In this document: piece after piece, positions 1-4,884 of the stretch
Layout of the letters: every line of letters starts with the position of its first letter
How positions within the stretch are numbered: the first letter of the stretch is position 1
NCBI GenBank assembly: GCA_031254225.1
Contig: JAIRUU010000102.1
Span: forward strand, 1-5,826
Direction of reading: 5' to 3'
Length of the DNA stretch: 5,826 nucleotides
DNA from: Candidatus Elusimicrobium euhamitermitis
GTDB lineage: Bacteria; Elusimicrobiota; Elusimicrobia; Elusimicrobiales; Elusimicrobiaceae
Translations under genes and position numbers: made by a program
Notes under the pieces: generated by a model
What the model saw: only the letters and a program-made list of their open reading frames with translations
Database searches by the model: none
Told to the model about the DNA's origin: nothing

Positions 1-17
1 AGCAAAAAAATTAAAAG

Positions 18-23
18 TGTCAA
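18..23 (-). promoter_or_regulatory. Possible -35 box for a gene beyond the left edge
   Basis: The minus strand reads TTGACA here, a perfect sigma70 -35 hexamer. Exactly 17 nt remain before the window edge, so the matching -10 would fall just outside and cannot be checked. A chance match is quite possible. Confidence 0.2.
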
Positions 24-43
24 AAAAGCGCTCAGCCCGAAGA

Positions 44-145
44 GTTTGCCAAAAAACGGCGTTAGTTCCGCTACTCCTCCTTTAATACAAAATTTTTGAA
101 TTACCGCTGCGCTTGTGCCCAGAACAAACTCGTTTTTTGGCAAAC
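44..145. repeat. 15-nt perfect inverted repeat with 72-nt spacer
   Basis: GTTTGCCAAAAAACG at 44-58 is exactly complementary to CGTTTTTTGGCAAAC at 131-145. Either strand could fold into a 15-bp stem. Neither arm is followed by a U-tract, so this is not a typical intrinsic terminator of pfkA, although it lies where one would be expected. The outer flanks show only patchy further complementarity. It may be a small repeat element or a 3' mRNA-stabilising hairpin. Confidence 0.5.
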
Positions 146-177
146 GCGCAACGGGTTAGGACCGTTCTACAATCTTA

Positions 178-1290
178 CTATTTTATTTCCTTTGAGCCGA
201 AGCTGGTGCCTACGCGCAGCGCGGTCTGCACTTCTTCGCCGTGAGGGTCAACCAATTTTAATTTTGAAACCGCGTCCTCAATAAGCACGTCTTTAATCTG
301 CGTGCCCTGCAGGGAAACCATATGCTTATGCTTTCCCTCCAAAATCAAATCCAAAGCTTTTGCGCCGTAACGCGTGGACAGAAGCCTGTCATACGCCGTG
401 GGCGTGCCGCCGCGCTGGACGTGGCCCAGTATGCAGACGCGCGCCTCGGTATGGCACTTTTCTTCAACAATGGAGCCGATATGATTGCTTACGCCGCCAA
501 GACGCACCGCGTCCGTTGAACCGGCTATGGTTTTGGCCACTACCATTTCGCCTTTTTCATTTTTCGCGCCTTCGGAGCAGACTATTATGCTGAACGTCTT
601 TCCTTTGCGTTTGCGTTTTTCAATAACTTCGCAAATCACGTCTTCGTTATACGGAATTTCGGGAATAAGAATAACGTCGCCGCCGCCCGCAATGCCGCTG
701 CGCAGCGCAAGCCAGCCCGCGTAACGCCCCATGGTTTCAACAATCATAACGCGGTGGTGGGACTGCGCCGTCGTGTGCAGCCTGTCAATAGCCTCCGTAC
801 AGATTGTAAGGGCGGAATCAAAACCGAAAGTCTGGTCCGTGGCGGATAAGTCATTATCAATAGTTTTCGGCACGCCGACTATGGGAACGCCCAAATCAAC
901 AAACTGTTTTGACATGCTGAGCGTCCCGTCCCCGCCGATGGTAACCAGCGCGTCAAGAGCGTTAATCTGAAAATTATGCATGGCCACTTTAGACAAATCC
1001 CTCGGTTCTTCCGGACTGCCGAAAGGCGGCAGAGTATATTTGAAAGGGTTTGCTATATTGCTGGTGCCCAGTATCGTGCCGCCGCGGGTTAAAATCCCCG
1101 TTACAGAGACCGCGTCTATCGTCATATACTCGTTTCTGACAAGGCCGTCAAAACCGTTTTTAAAACCCAGAACTTCAATATCGTTGCATAATGCGTTTTT
1201 TGATACGGCGCGCACGACCGCGTTCAGCCCCGGGCAGTCCCCGCCGGCGGTTAAAATCCCTATTCTTTTTATTTTTTTCATATATGGCAT
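178..1290 (-). CDS. pfkA: 6-phosphofructokinase (group III-like, predicted ATP-dependent)
   Basis: Cytoplasmic glycolytic enzyme that phosphorylates fructose 6-phosphate to fructose 1,6-bisphosphate. The frame is 370 aa, slightly longer than the ~320-aa E. coli PfkA and in the range of group III enzymes. Visible motifs are the N-terminal GGDCPGLN loop (16-23), the nucleotide motif GGDGT (119-123), the catalytic loop PKTIDND (141-147, catalytic Asp145), METMGRYAG-like substrate residues (E185, R189), SEG (E240) and LGHVQRGG (H290, R293). Gly122 at the E. coli 104 position suggests ATP. Lys142 at the 124 position is typical of PPi-dependent and mixed group III enzymes. Two starts are possible: ATG at 1288-1290, inside the terminal repeat of the adjacent element, and ATG at 1279-1281, giving MKKIKRIGILTAGG, which fits the family N-terminus better. 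Neither has a clear Shine-Dalgarno sequence, so coupling to the upstream micro-ORF is possible. Confidence 0.95.
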   Translation of the reverse strand: MPYMKKIKRIGILTAGGDCPGLNAVVRAVSKNALCNDIEVLGFKNGFDGLVRNEYMTIDAVSVTGILTRGGTILGTSNIANPFKYTLPPFGSPEEPRDLSKVAMHNFQINALDALVTIGGDGTLSMSKQFVDLGVPIVGVPKTIDNDLSATDQTFGFDSALTICTEAIDRLHTTAQSHHRVMIVETMGRYAGWLALRSGIAGGGDVILIPEIPYNEDVICEVIEKRKRKGKTFSIIVCSEGAKNEKGEMVVAKTIAGSTDAVRLGGVSNHIGSIVEEKCHTEARVCILGHVQRGGTPTAYDRLLSTRYGAKALDLILEGKHKHMVSLQGTQIKDVLIEDAVSKLKLVDPHGEEVQTALRVGTSFGSKEIK

Positions 1291-1300
1291 GTTGACGCCG

Positions 1301-1369
1301 TTAAAGCGTCTGCGTTGATCCCTTCGGGCTCAACCCAAAGGGCCGCACTCCTTTTTTGTAAATTTCCAT
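1301..1369 (-). CDS. Putative 22-aa leader peptide upstream of pfkA
   Basis: An ATG at 1367-1369 opens a 22-codon frame beginning MEIYKKGVRPFG and ending in QTL before TAA at 1301-1303. GAGGAG (minus strand, 1382-1377) lies 7 nt upstream of the ATG, the best ribosome-binding site near pfkA. The stop is 10 nt before the first pfkA ATG, which suits translational coupling or reinitiation, since pfkA has no clear site of its own. A -10-like TATCAT lies upstream (1439-1434) but has no -35 at normal spacing. The frame lies wholly within the palindromic element, so it may be an accident of that repeat. I recognise no homologue. Confidence 0.35.
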   Translation of the reverse strand: MEIYKKGVRPFGLSPKGSTQTL

Positions 1370-1415
1370 TTTTTTACTCCTCAGTCAGGCTTCCGGCGGT
1401 CATCGTCGTAAAAAA

Positions 1416-1457
1416 ATGGAAATTTACGAAAAAATGATAGCGGCGCAGACGCTTTAA
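1416..1457 (+). CDS. Putative 13-aa micro-ORF, mirror copy of the leader peptide
   Basis: The plus strand encodes MEIYEKMIAAQTL and then TAA at 1455-1457. It shares MEIY(E/K)K at the start and QTL at the end with the minus-strand micro-ORF, because both ends are encoded by the inverted repeats of the same element. The upstream sequence has no convincing Shine-Dalgarno site and no gene follows on this strand. It is probably a by-product of the palindrome, listed because the paired arrangement is unusual. Confidence 0.15.
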   Translation: MEIYEKMIAAQTL

Positions 1458-1472
1458 CAGCGTCAATATGCC

Positions 1473-3155
1473 CTAAATAAACCTTGACAGAAAGACAAGC
1501 GCGGCAAGAACAAAAAACTGCCCGTCCGCCAAAATTTCCTCCGTTATATTTTTTGGTTTTTGTTTACGGTAATAATACGCCGCCACGCCGGTTATGTAAA
1601 TGTTTCCCAGCAGCAGCATGGTCACAAGCTTTATTTTCCACCCCATCATTATAAGCGCGCCCAACACAACAGTCAGCGCGATTATTATAGCCGTGATAGC
1701 CGCGCGCGTCACGTTTATGCCAAAAGCCTTATAAAAACTTTCCCGTCCTATCATAATATCTTTATGCGCCGCGCCTATGCCCAAAATGACCGAGCGTACG
1801 AACACCAAAAGCGCGGCGTAAGAAACGGCCAGATAATTCGCTTTCGTAAACGTCAGCCCCATGGCAAACGCGGGAATATACGCGCAGACAAAAGCCCAGC
1901 CAAGCGCGGTCAAAATATCTTTTGTCGCCGGCAGGGAGGTAAATCTTTTTACTTTCAGCATGTAGCGGAACGGGTACATTACGCCGGCCAGCCAGAAAAA
2001 TAATGTCGCCGCTAAAATTTTTAAATTAAAACCGAAAGCGAAAAACATAGCGCCCGCGCCCGCTATTACGCCGAAAATAACCGGCAGCTTTTTATTTTTA
2101 TAAGGGCCGGAGACGCCTCTGTTAATTACCGTCAGACTGAAAACAAAAAGCCAAGACAAAGCCAGCAGTTTCGGGTGAAACCTTGTCCCCTGCAAACGCA
2201 TGCAGACGTAAGTCAGCGCAGTCGCCGCGAAAGCGGTGTAAAGCGAACTGTTGACGGCAAACGCCCATAAATCCGTCAGCAAACCCGGCAGCGTTTTTTT
2301 GCGCCTTATATCTTTTACCGCGGCGCTTACGTTATCTATAACCCAGTTCGGCGTTGAAGCGCCCGCGGTAATAAAAATAGTTTTGGGCGAAACCAAATCC
2401 GTCCCTTCCAAATCTTTTTCCGTTTCAACGTGCACGACTTCGGGCGCGAGACTGGCGCAAAGTTTTGCAAGCCGCGCGGTATTTGCGCTGTTTTTGCCGC
2501 CCACCACAATAACAAGGTCCGCGCTTTTGGCAAGTTCAACGGTTTCGCTCTGACGCTGTCTGGTAGGCTCGCATATAGTATTTGAGACGACGGCTTCTCT
2601 TGCTTTTTTCTTAATAACTTCCGCGGCTTTATAAAAAGTTTCTTCTTTCTGCGTGGTCTGCGCGACAATGTTTACTTTGTCAAAAGCGGGCAGTTTTTCC
2701 GCCTCTTTTTCGTCGGCTATTACAAAACCGCTGCCTTTGGTGTATCCCAGCAAACCTATAACTTCCGCGTGGCCCGCGTCCCCCACGATAACCGTGCCGT
2801 ACCCCAGCTCCGCGTATTTGGAAATAATATTGTGCACGTGTTTGACAAGCGGGCAGGTGGCGTCCATAGTTTCCATGCCGCAGGCTTCAATTTCCGCCTG
2901 AAACTGCGGCGTTACGCCGTGCGCGCGGATTACCAAAACGCCGCCCCTGTCTTTAGCCTGCGCCGGACCGTCTATAGAAGTTATGCCTTTGCTTTGCAGC
3001 GTTTCTATAACCTGTTTGTTGTGTATCAGCGGGCCCAAAGTATAAACGGGTTTTTTGCCAGCGCTTTCAAGCTCAAGCACTTTGTCTATGGCTTTTCTAA
3101 CGCCCGGGCAAAAACCGGCCGATTTGGCGGTAACAACGCCGTAATCCTTGTTCAT
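1473..3155 (-). CDS. ispH: 4-hydroxy-3-methylbut-2-enyl diphosphate reductase fused to a UbiA-like membrane domain
   Basis: 560 aa. Residues 1-285 are a complete IspH/LytB, which reduces HMBPP to IPP and DMAPP in the last MEP-pathway step. The three [4Fe-4S] ligands are C16 (GFCPGV), C101 (DATCPLV) and C195 (TICEPT). Active-site residues H45, H79 (RAHGV), H129 and E131 (GHAEV), T168 (TTQ), the KNSANT loop (221-226) and S267 are all present. Ordinary IspH ends at about 290-320 aa. Here residues ~290-560 form a hydrophobic domain of about eight or nine membrane segments resembling UbiA-family prenyltransferases: NSSLY near 302, PFRYMLK near 395, and KDIMIGRESFYKAFG at 465-479 in the place of the second Asp motif. 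The first Asp motif is not intact (INRGVSGPYKNKKLP, 344-358), so transferase activity is uncertain. The start lies 7 nt after the transporter stop with no strong ribosome-binding site, suggesting translational coupling. No frameshift or stop separates the two domains. Confidence 0.93.
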   Translation of the reverse strand: MNKDYGVVTAKSAGFCPGVRKAIDKVLELESAGKKPVYTLGPLIHNKQVIETLQSKGITSIDGPAQAKDRGGVLVIRAHGVTPQFQAEIEACGMETMDATCPLVKHVHNIISKYAELGYGTVIVGDAGHAEVIGLLGYTKGSGFVIADEKEAEKLPAFDKVNIVAQTTQKEETFYKAAEVIKKKAREAVVSNTICEPTRQRQSETVELAKSADLVIVVGGKNSANTARLAKLCASLAPEVVHVETEKDLEGTDLVSPKTIFITAGASTPNWVIDNVSAAVKDIRRKKTLPGLLTDLWAFAVNSSLYTAFAATALTYVCMRLQGTRFHPKLLALSWLFVFSLTVINRGVSGPYKNKKLPVIFGVIAGAGAMFFAFGFNLKILAATLFFWLAGVMYPFRYMLKVKRFTSLPATKDILTALGWAFVCAYIPAFAMGLTFTKANYLAVSYAALLVFVRSVILGIGAAHKDIMIGRESFYKAFGINVTRAAITAIIIALTVVLGALIMMGWKIKLVTMLLLGNIYITGVAAYYYRKQKPKNITEEILADGQFFVLAALVFLSRFI

Positions 3156-3162
3156 TCTTATA

Positions 3163-4032
3163 TTATATTAAAAGAATATACATACCCGCCGCGAAAAATA
3201 CAAAGGCCGACAGAAGATATTTGGACGGCCGTTTGCGTTCAAACACGCATTCAAAAACAGCGGCAAATATGGCGCCTGTTACGGATATCGCGGTTACCGC
3301 GGCCAGATTTCCGGTTTTAATAGCCACAAGATAAAAAACAAGCGCAAGATAAACGCCGAGGAAAGAGCCCAGCGCGGCCAGAGAAATATCTCTCTTTCTC
3401 ATCTTAGCAAGCGTGCCCCAGAAATTTACGTTAAAAAAAGCGCTTATTATAAAAAAACACGCCACCGCGCCGAGCGTGCGGTAAAAATTGCCCTGCAGCG
3501 CGCTTATATCGCTGCCGTTAAAAGAATAGCGGGTAATGATGATGCCTACGGAGTCCAAAACCATAGAGAAAAACGCTATGGTCATGGCTCTCACGCTCCA
3601 GTGCCCGCTGCGGCGGAAACTTTCAAGCGCAAAAATAAAAATGCAGACCAGAAAAAATATTATGCTGCAAAATTTAAGCAGGTTTACCGTCTGGCCGAAA
3701 ATAAAAAAACTTAAAACGCCTATTATAAGCGGCTGGAAACCGTAAAGCAATATCGTGCGCGCGGGCCCGAGGTCCGCAAAACTTTTTAGCAGCAAAATGT
3801 CCGCTATGCCCAGGCCGATAAAACCGGACAAAAAAAACGTGCCTATATATTTAGGCGCGGCTGCGGAAAACCCGCCCGTCAGCATAATCGTGATAAAAAA
3901 GAAAACGCAGCCCGCCGCGCCTTTTAAAACGGTCATCCATACAGGTGAAATTCTGCGGGAAAACAGCGTAAAAATCTGCGCGCCGAGGCCGAAAGTAATA
4001 TTAGAAAATAAAGCGTATAAATAGGGTGACAT
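3163..4032 (-). CDS. EamA/DMT-superfamily membrane transporter
   Basis: 289 aa, very hydrophobic, with about ten predicted membrane segments (roughly 5-22, 31-51, 62-82, 91-113, 118-136, 148-168, 184-204, 216-238, 244-264, 270-288) arranged as two five-helix EamA repeats. The end of repeat 1 shows the usual pattern of a small-residue helix followed by a turn (GLGIADILLLKSFADLGPAR, 73-92). Repeat 2 has the matching AIKTGNLAAVTAISVTGAIF stretch and a basic loop before the last helix (ERKRPSK). The family exports or imports small metabolites; the substrate cannot be read from the sequence. The start ATG at 4030-4032 has only a weak upstream purine stretch (AGGCG). The gene leads an apparent operon with ispH (7-nt gap), so a link to isoprenoid or lipid metabolism is possible but unproven. 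Confidence 0.85.
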   Translation of the reverse strand: MSPYLYALFSNITFGLGAQIFTLFSRRISPVWMTVLKGAAGCVFFFITIMLTGGFSAAAPKYIGTFFLSGFIGLGIADILLLKSFADLGPARTILLYGFQPLIIGVLSFFIFGQTVNLLKFCSIIFFLVCIFIFALESFRRSGHWSVRAMTIAFFSMVLDSVGIIITRYSFNGSDISALQGNFYRTLGAVACFFIISAFFNVNFWGTLAKMRKRDISLAALGSFLGVYLALVFYLVAIKTGNLAAVTAISVTGAIFAAVFECVFERKRPSKYLLSAFVFFAAGMYILLI

Positions 4033-4044
4033 ACAATTTTTCGC

Positions 4045-4081
4045 CTACGCCGCCGGCGGCTCCGGCGGACTCACGCCGTAG
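4045..4081. repeat. GC-rich hairpin in the 5' leader of the transporter-ispH operon
   Basis: CCGCCGG (4050-4056) pairs with CCGGCGG (4062-4068) across a 5-nt loop, and CTACG (4045-4049) pairs with CGTAG (4077-4081) outside it. A 12-nt perfect palindrome, GCCGCCGGCGGC, sits at 4049-4060. The composition contrasts sharply with the A/T-rich flanks. It lies 13 nt upstream of the transporter start, so it would be in the mRNA leader. It could be a REP-like dispersed repeat or a leader structure. There is no T-run on either side. Confidence 0.45.
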
Positions 4082-4104
4082 TGAAACGGAGGCGGATATA
4101 TATA

Positions 4105-4134
4105 TTTACGTTTTTGTTTCTTATATTATATAAT
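4105..4134 (+). promoter_or_regulatory. Promoter of tRNA-Ala, with an overlapping minus-strand -10
   Basis: TTTACG (4105-4110) and a perfect TATAAT (4129-4134) are spaced 18 nt apart, and the tRNA begins 12 nt after the -10. The -10 lies in a perfect palindrome (ATATTATATAATAT), so the minus strand also reads TATAAT (4130-4125), pointing toward the transporter gene. No good minus-strand -35 is seen, since that position falls in the tRNA. Confidence 0.55.
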
Positions 4135-4145
4135 ATATGCATAAA

Positions 4146-4218
4146 GGGCCCGTAGCTCAGCTGGGAGAGCGCCTGCATGGCATGCAGGAGGTCATCGGTT
4201 CGATCCCGTTCGGGTCCA
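4146..4218 (+). tRNA. tRNA-Ala (GGC anticodon)
   Basis: 73-nt cloverleaf. The acceptor stem GGGCCCG (4146-4152) pairs with CGGGTCC (4211-4217) and includes the G3-U70 pair that marks alanine tRNAs. The D arm is GCTC...GAGC. The anticodon stem CCTGC/GCAGG encloses ATGGCAT, with anticodon GGC at 4179-4181. The T loop is TTCGATC (4199-4205); its stem has one T-T mismatch. The discriminator is A (4218). The following bases are CA, so the CCA end is not encoded and must be added enzymatically. Confidence 0.97.
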
Positions 4219-4225
4219 CAATTTT

Positions 4226-4252
4226 AAGACAGGTTTGCGCCTGTCTTTTTTT
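4226..4252 (+). terminator. Intrinsic terminator of tRNA-Ala
   Basis: AAGACAGG (4226-4233) pairs perfectly with CCTGTCTT (4240-4247) across a 6-nt loop, followed by a continuing T-run to 4252. It starts 8 nt after the tRNA, so the tRNA is probably a single-gene transcript. Confidence 0.9.
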
Positions 4253-4299
4253 ATGCAGCCGCGCGTCGGTAAATTGTATTGTATAATGCAATAAAATAT

Positions 4300-4328
4300 T
4301 TGTACGTTACGTTAATAAGTTGTAGTAT
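4300..4328 (+). promoter_or_regulatory. Candidate promoter of the secreted repeat protein
   Basis: TTGTAC (4300-4305) and TAGTAT (4323-4328) are spaced 17 nt apart and end about 35 nt before the start codon. Both are imperfect sigma70 matches. A perfect TATAAT at 4282-4287 is an alternative -10, but no -35 is visible at the right distance in the GC-rich sequence before it. The true start site is uncertain. Confidence 0.3.
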
Positions 4329-4362
4329 ATATAGGCAGTATTAATTACAGAGAGGTATTAAA

Positions 4363-4833
4363 ATGAAGAAATTATTAGTAGCAGTTCTGGCGCTTGGGGT
4401 TGCTTCAGCCGTCAGCGCTCAGGTAGTCTCTAACACGACCGCCGCAGTAAATCAAGACGTCAATGCCAACAGACAGGCTTGGGAACAGCAGAAAGCTCAG
4501 TATGCGAATATGACCGACGAGCAGAAACAGGCTTTAGCTGACAAAAAAGCTAAATTTGCGAACATGACCGACGAACAGAAAAAAGCCTTTGAACAAAAAA
4601 AGGCTAATATGACCGACGAGCAGAAAAAGGCTTTTGCAGATAAAAAAGCCCAGTATGCAAACATGACCGACCAGCAGAAGCAGGAACTCAAAGCCAAAAG
4701 AGAAGCTGCCCGCCAGCAGGGCAAAGCCGCTAAAAGACATGCCAAAAAACAAATGAAAGCAGCAAAAGAACAAGGCAAAGCGACTGTGACCGAAGCTCAA
4801 AATCAGGCCGACACGATGGTAAATCAGTATTAA
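4363..4833 (+). CDS. Small exported protein with four MTDxQ repeats
   Basis: 156 aa with a clear Sec signal peptide (MKKLLVAVLALGVASAVSA, cleavage likely after A19, VSA|Q). The mature part is almost all Lys, Gln, Ala, Asp and Glu and should be helical. It contains four copies of NMTD(E/Q)QK starting at residues 49, 67, 82 and 100 (spacing 18, 15, 18), each followed by an A(F/L)xxKKA-type segment. A Lys/Arg-rich tail (109-139) follows. A good ribosome-binding site, GAGAGG (4350-4355), lies 7 nt before the ATG. The gene stands alone, between the tRNA terminator and the bidirectional terminator. I do not recognise the family. The MTDxQ motif resembles the LTxxQ motif of the periplasmic CpxP/Spy chaperones, but low complexity makes that comparison weak. 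Confidence 0.85.
   Translation: MKKLLVAVLALGVASAVSAQVVSNTTAAVNQDVNANRQAWEQQKAQYANMTDEQKQALADKKAKFANMTDEQKKAFEQKKANMTDEQKKAFADKKAQYANMTDQQKQELKAKREAARQQGKAAKRHAKKQMKAAKEQGKATVTEAQNQADTMVNQY
4507..4692 (+). repeat. In-frame tandem repeats (54/45/54 nt) within the secreted protein gene
   Basis: Units begin at 4507, 4561, 4606 and 4660 with AA(T/C)ATGACCGAC; the last is partial. The second unit is one triplet block (9 nt) shorter. The copies remain close at the DNA level, with third-position changes among them, indicating duplication within the gene rather than independent origin. Confidence 0.8.
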
Positions 4834-4847
4834 TTATTTGACTGACT

Positions 4848-4882
4848 AAAAAAACCGGACATTTATAATGTCCGGTTTTTTT
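4848..4882. terminator. Bidirectional intrinsic terminator
   Basis: AAAAAAACCGGACAT (4848-4862) pairs with ATGTCCGGTTTTTTT (4868-4882) across a 5-nt loop. It has A-runs and T-runs on both sides, so it works in both directions. It ends the secreted-protein transcript and, on the minus strand, the icd transcript, whose stop codon is only 2 nt away. Confidence 0.93.
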
Positions 4883-4884
4883 AT

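Larger units (their letters stand above)
1..177. other. Intergenic region downstream of pfkA with a long inverted repeat
   Basis: No gene can be supported here. The region holds a perfect 15-nt inverted repeat (44-58 and 131-145), a small 5-bp hairpin (150-154/162-166) just after the pfkA stop, and a run reading AAAGGAGGAG on the minus strand near 75-84 with no start codon at a suitable distance. A plus-strand frame is open from the window edge to a TGA at 97-99 (Lys-rich, ending in TPPLIQNF). It is too short to call a gene tail. No hairpin with a T-run that would be a standard terminator for pfkA is visible. Confidence 0.6.
1286..1472. repeat. 187-bp nested palindromic element (MITE-like or leader structure)
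   Basis: The ends are 29-bp inverted repeats (1286-1314 and 1444-1472) matching at 27 of 29 positions. Each end contains a small palindrome of its own (GACGC...GCGTC). Inside are a 9-bp hairpin with one mismatch (1320-1328/1334-1342) and a perfect 20-bp inverted repeat (1358-1377/1408-1427) around a 30-nt centre. The element fills the ispH-pfkA gap exactly: the right end touches the ispH stop codon (1473-1475) and the left end reaches into the first pfkA codons. No transposase is present and I see no target-site duplication. It could be a non-autonomous mobile repeat, an intergenic repeat family of this genome, or a structured pfkA leader. Mobility is inference only. Confidence 0.75.

Noticed and set aside
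1..99. Plus-strand frame open from the window edge to TGA at 97-99, possibly the tail of a gene to the left
   Set aside because: Only 32 codons, Lys-rich and unrecognisable. Its end runs through the inverted-repeat arm, and an open stretch this short is expected by chance. Sequence left of the window would settle it.
1434..1466. Minus-strand promoter in the palindromic element (TTGACG ... TATCAT)
   Set aside because: The hexamers are 21 nt apart, too far for a normal sigma70 promoter, and no better -35 exists at 16-18 nt.
1560..2003. 147-aa plus-strand frame opposite ispH, and similar long antisense frames at 2769-3320
   Set aside because: They lie antisense to clear coding sequence, lack ribosome-binding sites and have unnatural composition; the ispH frame explains the region.
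4507..4692. CRISPR-like array
   Set aside because: The regular repeats are in-frame, coding and without unique spacers; they are protein repeats.
4497..4800. Two overlapping minus-strand Cys/Phe-rich frames opposite the secreted protein
   Set aside because: They are antisense readings of the Lys/Gln/Ala repeats (AAA/AAG gives Phe/Leu, GCA gives Cys), have no ribosome-binding site and match no family.
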